From the NCBI GenBank assembly GCA_016987375.1, contig PJRA01000506.1:125854-189853 (forward strand): a stretch of 64,000 nt of DNA, written 5' to 3'. Within the stretch, counting starts at the first letter, position 1. Each line of letters begins with the position of its first letter. The position numbers were made by a program, and so were the translations under genes. Of this stretch, positions 11,383 through 21,672 are shown piece after piece. This DNA is from Brachionus koreanus. Taxonomy: Eukaryota > Rotifera > Eurotatoria > Ploima > Brachionidae. The notes beneath the pieces were generated by a model. The model ran no database searches, was not told the DNA's origin, and was given only the letters and a program-made list of their open reading frames with translations.

Positions 11383-13042
11383 CTAAAAGAATACAGAGTA
11401 TTAAATTAAATTTCTCAATAGATTTTAATTAGGAAACTAGTATGGATGCTAGAAGCTTAGTAAAAAAATAACTAATTAAAATATTTGATGGCTCTCAAGA
11501 AAGGGATGATCATTTCAAAAACTCACACATTTCACAACTTACAGAAAATTATTGCAGAAAAAAAAAATTATAGTGAATTTAATTTTAGATTTATGAGTTG
11601 CAAATTTTATTTTATTTTTGAAGTTGAAGTAAAAAAATACAGATGAAAATTATCTAAATCAGTTATGATTTTATAAATTATTTTTAATGAATATTATTTT
11701 CAATGATTTAATAAGCCATCCTACCAATATTATTATTTCAGTAAAAATTTATTGATTTAATCAGTTAAAATATCAGTTATGTTCATAAAATCAAGTGTGA
11801 ATGTCTAAAATTAAAATTAGTTTAGTTTTTTTAGTGTTCCATTGTTTTAAAAGATTCCATTTGAGCATGTTTTAAGCATTAAATATATATTTATTGTTAA
11901 TCATTTTATAATAATTTTTTTTTCTTTAAATTTCAAGTATAATTTTAGAAATTAAATTTCTTTGAACTACTTTAAGATTTTTTCGTTATATTTTAACAAA
12001 ATTTGATATAAAAATGTTCTCTAATGATACGACTATTAGTTATTCAAATAAAAACTTGTAAAATGTTCTAATATATTATTTTTCGCTAACCATTGAAAGT
12101 CTTAGAAATGAGATTAAATAAATTAAACCAAAAAGAAGAATGGATATCCTTTAGTACTTTTATTTATAAATTTTCTAAAAGTATTTTTTAAATGACTTTT
12201 TTTTTTACTTTTGCACAAATCAGATCATATTTATATATAATAGAATATGAAATAAAAAGGAAAAATTGTATCAAACTAATAATCCCTTAAAGTTAAATTA
12301 AATTTTAATTTAAAATTATAAAATATTTTACCCTGCTAAATGGCTAGGCAGGTATAGAATAATTGAAAACGAATATGATGAAAATGTAGTATTTAGCCTT
12401 AGGTATAGTATTTTCATCGTATAGATGATCAAACCAAAAAAAAATTTGATCATTATATCGACATAAAATACCTAGAGACATGATGTATGTCCAACTGGTC
12501 ACTTTTACTTACATAGACCTAATTTTTATTTAAATGAATAATTAAAAGTGTCTAGGTATTGGATTTTGTTCTACGAGAAGTGAATAAAAAAAAAACTAAA
12601 ATTCTATGAGGAACTACTTAAAAGTAATTCCTAATAATTAAAAAAATATTCTCAAGTTGTTTTATAAATTGAAAATACCTTCGTTTAATTTTGATTGCTT
12701 GTCATGAATATCGGTCTTGAAAAGAATAGTTAATTTATTGCAAATAAACTGCTTGTTAAAATTACTTTACGAATGGAGATGTAATCCAATGCTAGAAAAT
12801 TTATTGGCATTTCAATATGTCAAAAGTTTTGAAAATCACGATTAAATAAATCCAAAAATGTAGTTTTTCATCAAATCTGTCTTTAAACAAACCAAAAAAG
12901 TCAATTTTAGAAGACAATAAAGCAAATCTAACTTTAAAAATTTTCTAAATTGCACATGCTAAATTTGTATAAATAATTATTTTTTTTATTTGAAATTTAG
13001 AATTTAAAAAATTTAACAGTTTATATCTAAATTGAAAACAAA
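11383..13042. other. intergenic, about 1.66 kb
   Basis: Divergent spacer between the SHOC1-like gene (-) and importin-4 (+), so it should carry two promoters and probably the missing 5' exon of the former. A slightly GC-richer patch at about 12330-12490 has short inverted repeats (GATGAAAAT / ATTTTCATC) but no readable frame. Confidence 0.4.
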
Positions 13043-16000
13043 ATGAGTTACATTGAATCGATATTACAAAAGCTGTTAACCCCGGACAGTAATGTTATTA
13101 AACAGGTTATTTAAATTTTTTCAATTAGACTATTTAGAATATTTTTTTTTGATAAGGCTACAAAGCAATTATTGGAATATTTTGTCTCTGAGAAATGTGT
13201 AATTGGCTTATTCGATGTCCTTAAAAATAGCCAAAATTCCCAGGTTTTAATTTTTTTTTAAATAATCTTGAAATTAACTAAGATAAATAGAATCGAAAAT
13301 TCGCGGCAACTTTGTTGAGAAAAAAAGTAAAAAATTGGAAACTGTTGGATAACAAAGAAAAATCTGTGTAATTTTAAAAAAATTGATTGTTAATATTATT
13401 TTAACTTTAAATTCATTTAAGCCTAAGAAGTGACATTGTAGAGGTCTTGGTAAAGGAACAAGAGTATTTTGAAATTTTATTTTTTTTAATTAAAAATTAA
13501 ACCATTAATTTCAGCGAGTCTGTACGAAAGCAAATTGTCTGGTTGAGTGCAAGCATCTTCAAATATTCACTCAAAGCTAAGCAAGAATGGAATGAATTTT
13601 TAACTTTCATCAATGAATTAATATCATCTCAAAATCCCGATCAACACTCAGTAATTAAAAAAAAAAATCTTGACTCTAATAATTTGTTAATTTTTAGTTT
13701 GGTTTATTTGTCTTGAATATACTCACTGAAGAAGCTGCAGAGCAATTGAAACCACACTTTGGAAATTTAATGAACATTTTCTGGAATATTCTCAAAGATT
13801 TAAGCAACCTAAAAACATCAATTTTAGTCATAAGGTAATTAAAAAAAAAATTAAAATTTTCTTTTTTAGTCTCTATTTTCAAGCTCTTTGAAAAATTTAT
13901 TTCCATTTATTGGTGATGATAATGTAAGACATAAAAAGTTATTTAATTTTAAAATAAAATTATTTAAAATAATTATAGAAAGATATAGAAAAAATTTTAC
14001 CAGTCGCTTTAAATGCATCTGCTCAAATCATCAAAGCTGATCAGGTAATTTAATCAAATTAAAATTCTAAGATCTTATTTTATTATTTATTTGGAATATT
14101 TAGCAAGAAGAAACAATTACAAATGTGTTTGATTTTTTGCAAGTTTTAGTTGAATATGACTTACCTTTTGTATCCAGTTACGTAAAAAATATGGCCGAAA
14201 TGACCATAGCAGTAAGTAGTTCTGAATTATCAAGATTCAAATTAATTTATTGTTAAAAGTTTATTTCTGACACTGCTCTTTTAAACCCAACCAGAATTTG
14301 TGCTATGAACTTTTTAAATGTCTTGATAGAAACTCAAAAATCTGTAATAAAAAATATTTTGTTTAACCTATTATTATTTTGTTTTAAATATTGAAGAATT
14401 TGATTAAAAATGATATGATTCGGCCAATTGTAAATTCAGTTTTTACCATCATGTGTCAATCAAGCGACCCATTGCAGACAAAATCAGACATTGAAATAGA
14501 CATGCTAGATGATGGCGAAGAAAAAGCCGTAGATGACACTGAAAATATTTTTACTGCTGCTACGCAAGTATTAGACTTTTGTGCTCTCTATTTGCCAGCC
14601 AAAAAGTTAATAAAAATTTTGGTAAGTTTGGATTTTTTTTTGAAGAAATAAAAAAATCAAATTAAATTTTGAGATTTTTTTAAAAATATTCATTATTTAT
14701 TTTTTCAAATAGATTGAATATGTAAGCCCAGCTGTAAATAGTGAAAATTCACTTCATAGACGAGCTGGCTTAGCAGCATTGGCAATTACCTGTGAAGGAT
14801 GCTCTGATTATTATCGAAATCAGTATTTAAAATTATCTTATTTAACTTAGACAATGATTAATTTAAAAAAAAAAGTTATTTAGAAATTTTGACCAATGTT
14901 TGTCTTAAAGGAATGCAAGATTCTGATTCAAATGTTGTTCAAATTTCTTATTTTGCTCTTTGTCAATTCAGCGAGTTTCTACAAGTAAATCTAATGAATA
15001 ATTAATAGCAAAAAAAAATTATAAAAAAATTTTTTCAAGCCTAATTTAGGTCATTTTTCTCACAAAATCATCAATTTACTGCTAGAAACCATTAGTTCAA
15101 AACCAGAAATACGACAAATAAGTCGTCTATCGGTCAGATTTTATGATGCATTACAATCATTTTGCGAAAATTTAGAAGATTTAAATGAACATCTACCAAC
15201 ATTAATGAGCAAATTAATGACCCTGGAAGGCAATTGTGGTTCTTCACTCAAGCTTCAACGTTTATTAATTTCAACATTTTCATCAATTGTATGCTCAGTT
15301 AAATCCAACTATAATGAATATTTTGATTACACAGTGAACTTGATAAAACCATATTTGTCTTATAACCAACTACATACTGGAAATAATGACACAAAAATGC
15401 TTCAAATTGAGTGCATTGATTTGATGGGCGTTTTTGCAAAATTTATTGGAAGAGACAAGTTTAACGACGAAATTATTCAAAATTGTCTTTCTTTTGTTAT
15501 AAATGTTTTATCAAACGAAAGTGATCCTGAAATTCGTTCAGCTGCTTATGACTTATTAGCTGGTCTAGCAAACAAACTAAAAGATAAACTACCTCTAGCA
15601 GTTATTATGCCGCAAATAATTGAAACCCTGAGAAGTGAAGAAGGCATTAATATGGTAGATACAGATGATAAAAAAACAGATGCTTTTAGTGCATTTGATG
15701 AAATAGATTTGCAAGATGAGGATCTAGATGATGAAGAAGATGATGAGGAAAACGAAGATGAAATGGATCCAGAAGATGATCAAAAACTTGTGGTCGAAAA
15801 TGAATATGTAACTGAAAAGTTATCAGCAGTTATTTGCTTACAAGAAATTTTAAAGTACCTAAATCCACAAATGTATGAATTTTACGATGAATGCTTTGAA
15901 GAAGTTAAAAATTTACTTAACTTTGTGCATCTAAATATCAGAAAAGAGTCTTATTTGGTTATGGCATACATGATTTCCTATTTCCATGATTATTGTATTG

Positions 16001-17336
16001 TCAATTTACAAGCTGTTAGTGTAGCTGAAAAACAAATTTTGATGACCAAATTTGTGACAAATCTCAAAGACTTTAAGTCAAAATCGGCAAAAGCTATTGA
16101 AATGGACGCCAATCGCGAACTTGTTATGAGTATTTTCGATTCGATGAAAATTCTCTTAAGCCGATGTGCGACGTTCATTAAAAATCACTTAAATGACTTT
16201 GGTCAATTGTTAGAAACCTTTGGAAATTTGATATTGGAAACATTTCAGAATAAAATCTACTGCCAAATGGTTAATAACGAGGACTCGGCCAATTTAGAAG
16301 ACAACGAGGCTGAATATGATTATATGTTAAAAGAATATGCTGGTGATGTTCTCCCATCATTAGCTTTGTGTCTGAATAACAATCTATTTGATAATTATTT
16401 CGAAAAAGTTCTAGTGTATTTGTTTCGCTTATTAAATAAGCCGGAATCAACGACTGCTGAAAGATCATTTGTTATTGGTGTAGTAGGCGAAACAGTTGCT
16501 AATTTGGAAAATATAAAAGTCAGTCGTGCACAACAGCTATTTTCTGGTAAATTGAATTTTGATTTTTAATTTAATTTTGATTAATAACTCAATTTTATGG
16601 TTTTTCAGAATTTTATAAATATATTAATTCAAATGAAAATGAAATTCGTAGCAACACAATCTACACAATTGGAGTTTTATGCTCACAGTCTTCCAATGCT
16701 ATGACCGAATTCTATCCAAAGATTATCAACGATCTTTATTCAATATTGAAAAAAGAAAAAAACAAACAAGCTCTCGATAATATCTGTGGCTCACTGTGTA
16801 GGCTTTTTCTGTGCAGTTTTTCGGTCAATTTACAAAATATCGATTATGAATTGGTATCTTTAATAAATTTTTTCTATTTTAAAATATAAAAATTAAATTT
16901 TTTCAAGTTAATGAAAACTATTTTTGAATTAACACCTTTGAGAGTTGATTTAAACGAATATCACACATTCTTTACTTTTATTTCTCAGATGATTTCTAAC
17001 AAGATGGTAATTTTTTTGTAATAAAGCAAGATTATGCTTTTAATGTTTTGTTTTGCTTTAGTTAATGAATTATTATCAAAAAATAGTTGAAATATCTGGA
17101 CATATAATGTCAAACACTCATGAAGAAGAGTTTAAACCAGGTATATAAAGTTATTCATTAATTTAATTTAAAAAATTAGAAAAATTTATAACTATTTTTT
17201 TCAATTAAAAGGCACAAAAGAAATGGCCGTTGGTTTCTTGAAATATGTTGACCAAAATTACAAAGAGGAATTAAATATTTTGTTAAACGAAATTAGAACA
17301 GATTTAGCTAATACAATTAAAGCATGTTTAGTTTAA
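13043..17336 (+). CDS. IPO4: importin-4 (importin-beta family nuclear transport receptor)
   Basis: Exons: 13043-13105, 13157-13243, 13291-13367, 13422-13463, 13515-13650, 13698-13834, 13884-13923, 13979-14044, 14104-14211, 14260-14343, 14397-14621, 14713 to about 14822, about 14884-14984, 15040-16546, 16609-16853, 16908-17006, 17062-17140 and 17212-17336. The product is about 1100 residues of HEAT repeats, like human importin-4 (1081). Diagnostic matches are NRKFAATLLRKKVKNW near the N-terminus, RRAGLAALAITCEG, an acidic linker (DEEDDEENEDEMDPEDD), the helix LNIRKESYLVM, EYDYMLKEYAGDVLPSLA, and NxxxxNTIYTIGVLCSQ with DNICGSLCRL. Importin-4 carries histones H3/H4 and ribosomal proteins into the nucleus and binds RanGTP through its N-terminal repeats. 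One junction (14822/14884) does not keep frame with any GT-AG choice I can find. AATAAA motifs follow near 17417-17450. Confidence 0.93.
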
Positions 17337-18261
17337 AAAACTTAAAATTTAAAAAAAAACTGTTATTTGGATCAAAAAACTTGCTTCCATTTGTTCCGTT
17401 GATTTTTTTTTCATTGAAATAAAATTAAAAAATAAAACTTAAAAATTAAGTTTAAATAAAGACATTTTTTCAAAAAATTAAAAACTAAAGAGTAAAATTC
17501 TTTAAATATTTATACAAGGATGGATTATTGACGTAATTGTTTGATTTTTAATGTCCTTTTAAATCCTGCACTAGTTAAAATTTATGACATGCTATAAAAC
17601 CCAAAATGCAGAAAGCCAGTTTAGCCATTTGTAAGAGTACTGTAGATGATATTTTTTTTTAAAAAATAATTATTGAATGGATTTTAGTTCATGCCTTAAG
17701 TCAAGAATGTTAACCAATGTTTGATATAAAAGTATTAGTAGTAGCAGTTACTGCGGTATAGTTCTTTATATCAGCGCAAATATGCGCTTAGCCATTTAGG
17801 CTATTGCAGTCCTTGTGAGTTATGCTTGAATATTTCTTTATCAATTATTGCCTTGAAACTATTTATTGTTCTTACTGTTTTAGACTTCAATATTTGTCTC
17901 TTAAAAATATTCCTTTGCTACATTCTCGCTGAAATATGAAGGCATCAATTGATGGAAATAAATTATTTCTTAAAATAAAAATATATCTGTGAGAATTAAG
18001 CTTTCCATCAAATAAAGAAAAAATTTCTAAATCGATCGAATCAGATTTTAACTATGATCTTAAGAGAATAAAGAATTTAGTCGAAAAAAAAATGGCACGA
18101 AATTAAAATTCTATCCAAAATCAACATTAAAAAAATTAGTTTCATTAGTTAATCGTCATTTTGGATTAAAATTTGGTACAAAATAAAAAAAATTGAACAA
18201 AAATTAATAAAAAACTTATTATTTTTTTCTATAAGTTTTTACTAGTTCTGTATATAAATTC
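17337..18261. other. intergenic, 3' of importin-4
   Basis: Contains likely poly(A) signals for importin-4 close to 17420-17460. A GC-richer patch at about 17735-17830 (tandem-like AGTAG, GCGCAAATATGCGC palindrome) could be transposon debris. No gene recognised. Confidence 0.4.
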
Positions 18262-18530
18262 ATTTAAAAATTCTTAAAGCTTTTTTTAAAGGTCAAGAAC
18301 AAGTTGTATATATACAACATGGTGCAATATTCAAAGTTGCAAAGTTGGATTTAATGATGTGCAAAATCTCTGCAAAATTAAATACAGTCAAATTTTTCCA
18401 AAATTAAATGCTAAATTTGCAGAGTTTTACCAGAATGTTCTAAGAAATGCAACTTAAAATATTGCACCATGTTGCATTTATAGAACTTGTTTTTGACCTT
18501 TAAAAAAAAGTTATAAGAATTTTTAACATT
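18262..18530. repeat. long imperfect inverted repeat (foldback/MITE-like element)
   Basis: The left arm (about 18262-18342) and right arm (about 18447-18530) are inverted copies. Both contain TTTAAAGGTCAA, then ACAAGTT, then CAACATGGTGCAATATT and AGTTGCA when read inward. A second inner pair, TCTCTGCAAAATT (about 18367-18379) and its partner AATTTGCAGAGTT (about 18414-18426), extends the fold to within some 40 nt of the centre. The whole unit would fold into one long hairpin. It has no coding capacity. It could be a MITE of a DNA transposon or a hairpin-RNA locus. Confidence 0.8.
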
Positions 18531-19292
18531 TTGAACTGTTCTATTGTACTAAATTTCACAAAACTCGTTTCTCCACTTTTTCTCATCACTGTATTTTCGA
18601 TTATTTAGGCATAAGATTCTTAAGTTTATATACCTTTATTAAGATAAAATTAATCTTTTATTAAAACTTTTGATACTTTAATTAGAACTATTGCTTTTGA
18701 TCTCAAAAAAATTCAATAAGGTATTTTTAATTTCCTATAAGATCATATAGGTCAATTAAATTGAAATAAAATTTAAATTTAAGTTCAATATCGATCAAGA
18801 GCATGATCGTATTAGACAAAACAAAGACAACTTAGACTTTTCAAAAAAGTTTAAGACGTTAATAGAAGCCTTTAGCTTAAGTTTTAAAATCTTAAATAAA
18901 ATCTTAATTATTGATTTAAAATCATTAACTTTTCATTTGAAATAAATATATTTCTAATTTTAAAAAGTCAATTAATTAATTTTCAAAAGAATTATTAAAT
19001 GCAAATAACTTAATAAGGTACTAGGTTTAGATCATGATACCATGCAGATCCATTTGTTTCTTTTTGGTCAAAAAATTAGTGTTAGGTTTTGTAGTAGCAG
19101 AGTACACTGAGGCAATAGTAAACACTTGGCTTTAATTAATATTAGTCCGAATTTATATCTTTATTTTTGAAAATAAAATTTTATTTTTTTTAACCGATAT
19201 TTTTGGATTGAAAAAACTAAAATTTTTTTGTTTTTCTGTAAATTTTCGAATTAAATTTATCTCTTACCATTTTTAATTTTAAATAAATTCAA
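18531..19292. other. intergenic, AT-rich
   Basis: Spacer between the foldback element and the 3' end of the DRC4-like gene. Nothing recognised. Confidence 0.4.
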
Positions 19293-20459
19293 TTATTGTT
19301 TATGAAATAAACTATTTTTCTTGTTTTTTAAATATAAAAAACTTGCCACATTTTGCTTACAATTACTTATCAAATGCTGAACATATTTTTCCATTTTAGA
19401 GTATTCGTTCTTTAAATTTTCATTAATTTTTAGCAAAGCTTCATATTTTAAATCTAGATTTTGATAATTTTTTCTTAAATCAGAATATTCAATATTCCTA
19501 AGCTGAAAAATGCGATTGTTTTTCTCAAATAAACGCGACTTAATATTTAAAGAATTATTTTCTTTTTTGAGTGTTTCAATTTCAGAGTTTAATTTTTGAA
19601 ATTCATTTTTTAACTTAAGATTTTTCGTCTCAAAATCTCTCAATTTTTGTTCATATGTAAACTTTTGTTTTACTAAATCTTGTACTTGATACATCAAATT
19701 CTGCATGAGCTCTTTGAAATAAGTTCTCATTTCTTCAAAAGATTTGTCTTTAATGATTTTAATCTCGTTTATTTGACTGTTTTTGGCTTCGCTAATTTCA
19801 TGAATTGCATTTCTAGTTATTAAAGAAAAATTTTCTCTTTCATTTGAAAATCGTTGCTCACAAGCCGTTTGAATTTCGCCAATGGTTTTTGAATACTCGT
19901 TTTGTAATTCAGATATCTTAATTTCGTTTTCAAGAGTTAAATTTTTTATTGCATCATCTAAGTTAAGTCTATCTTCATTTAATTTATCGATTAATTCACG
20001 AATTCCTTTTAAATATTCATCTCTTTCTTCAAGGCCTATTTTAAAATTAACATTTGATTCGGTATTGAGTTCGAATTTTAAATTATTTATTTTCAAATCT
20101 CTTTCCCCAATTAAATATTTTATTTTCTTCTGCAAGTTGAAAATTTCTTGTTGATGCGCTTCTTCAGATTTCAAGAGCTTTTCTTCTGCATCAAAAAGTT
20201 CAAGCTTAAGTTGATCATAGCGATCTTGTTCAATTTTTCGAATTTTAGCTAATTTGTCCCTTTCTAGTTGGAAACAACATCTAGACTCTTTCTCTCTCTC
20301 GTAGAGTTCAGTTAAAATTTTTATTTTTTCCTCTTGATTAGTTTGGGTATCGATATCATTTGTAACGTTCTGTTTTTTTTTAGTTTTATTTTTCTTTTTG
20401 GTTTCCTTTTTTGGACTTGTCCTTTCGTTTATGCTATCAAGTTGATATTTTTCACTCAT
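19293..20459 (-). CDS. DRC4/GAS8-like coiled-coil protein of the dynein regulatory complex (axoneme)
   Basis: A single uninterrupted frame of 388 residues, start ATG at 20459. A Lys-rich N-terminus (KKETKKKNKTKKKQ) is followed by almost continuous coiled coil. Blocks match GAS8/DRC4 in order: EREKESRCCFQLERDKL (human EREERNYFQLERDKI), EEAHQQEIFNLQKKIKYL (EERHQVEIKVYKQKVKHL), and EISEAKNSQI ... SFEEMRTYFKELMQNLM (EVEERKNGQI ... AFTDIKNYYNDITLNNL). DRC4 is a core subunit of the nexin-dynein regulatory complex that links doublet microtubules and controls dynein in motile cilia. The protein is about 90 residues shorter than human GAS8 at the C-terminus and diverged. Most genes here have introns; this one has none, so it may be a retrocopied paralogue. 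The frame is intact, so it is likely functional. Confidence 0.82.
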   Translation of the reverse strand: MSEKYQLDSINERTSPKKETKKKNKTKKKQNVTNDIDTQTNQEEKIKILTELYEREKESRCCFQLERDKLAKIRKIEQDRYDQLKLELFDAEEKLLKSEEAHQQEIFNLQKKIKYLIGERDLKINNLKFELNTESNVNFKIGLEERDEYLKGIRELIDKLNEDRLNLDDAIKNLTLENEIKISELQNEYSKTIGEIQTACEQRFSNERENFSLITRNAIHEISEAKNSQINEIKIIKDKSFEEMRTYFKELMQNLMYQVQDLVKQKFTYEQKLRDFETKNLKLKNEFQKLNSEIETLKKENNSLNIKSRLFEKNNRIFQLRNIEYSDLRKNYQNLDLKYEALLKINENLKNEYSKMEKYVQHLISNCKQNVASFLYLKNKKNSLFHKQ

Positions 20460-21672
20460 TTTGAAAAAATTGAATCTAATTAAGTTAATCTAATATTAAT
20501 TTTGAAGAAAAAAAATGCGCTCATTTAATATCCAAGAATAATCAAAAAGGCCATTATTTCTTTATTCGTCAAATAAGCATTTTTCAACCATATTTTTATT
20601 TGAGGGTGCTAGAAAAAATCCAGCAACAAAAAAAGTAAACTATCATCCAATTTTTTTTCCTTAAAAAAATAACAAGTTTTTTTATCATGTTATTTTTATT
20701 AGTAAAATAATTATTTTTAAATTGATTTAATGAATTTAAAGGTTTGATAAAAAATTCTTAATTCAGCGATCAAGACCTAGTCAAATTTAAAAAAATTTTT
20801 AAGTAACCAGAATTTGGTTTTGTTAAAATACAAATCGAACAAAATTTTTTCCATTTTTGATATTTTAAAAATTTTACTGCAAAAAAAAATGCAGCAAACT
20901 TTGTTGCACCTTTTTATCTCAAACAAAATTTTTACTTTCTATTTTTTTTAAATAAATCAAATTAATAATCAATTAAAATATTTTGATATTTTATTTTTGT
21001 CTATTTTACATAATTAGTAGAAAAAATTATATAATAATAAAAAGTATACTATTGCGGGACTACTTTAGTTTTCCTGCTTTGTCATTTTAAATTAACTAAA
21101 TTGACCATAGAATATAAACTATTATTATTATTTTTATTATATTTTAAGCAAAAAGACTGCAACAATTACTTTATTTTGTTTTAATAAATTTTAATTCATC
21201 AAAAAAGATAGATTTTTAGTTCGATTTGTATCTGAGTTTTTTTTCATTTTTGTTATTCACTAAACCCTACATATTTTTTATTACATTTTTTTTAATTATT
21301 CGATCTTCCGATAATGAATTATAATTTTGTTTATAAATAAAAAATTTAAAAAAGTTTTTAAATTACTAAAAATTTATATTTCATTATTTTGAGAAAAGCT
21401 CCCTCAATCAAAATGCGTTTTAAAATTTTTTGTATCCTTGATTAATCAATAAATGTTGTTTTTAACAAATGTTATTAGATTTTTCAAACTTATTCCAAAT
21501 AAAACTACCTTTTATTTTAATTCAAAATTGTTTTCTTAATTTTATATTTCTTAAAGTAATTTTATCAATTAGCCTGCTTTTAAAAATAATTACTTTTATA
21601 TTGTTTTTATTATTAAAATAATATTTCCGTTAAATTAAGAATTAAAAGTTTTTTTTAGAGGATAAATAAATA
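20460..21672. other. intergenic, about 1.2 kb, AT-rich
   Basis: Holds the promoter of the DRC4-like gene (-) and the 3' flank of the kinase-fusion gene (-). Homopolymer A/T runs only; no gene, RNA or repeat recognised. Confidence 0.4.

Noticed and set aside
17735..17830. Possible coding exon near tandem AGTAG units
   Set aside because: Stops in all frames on both strands and no conserved residue pattern.
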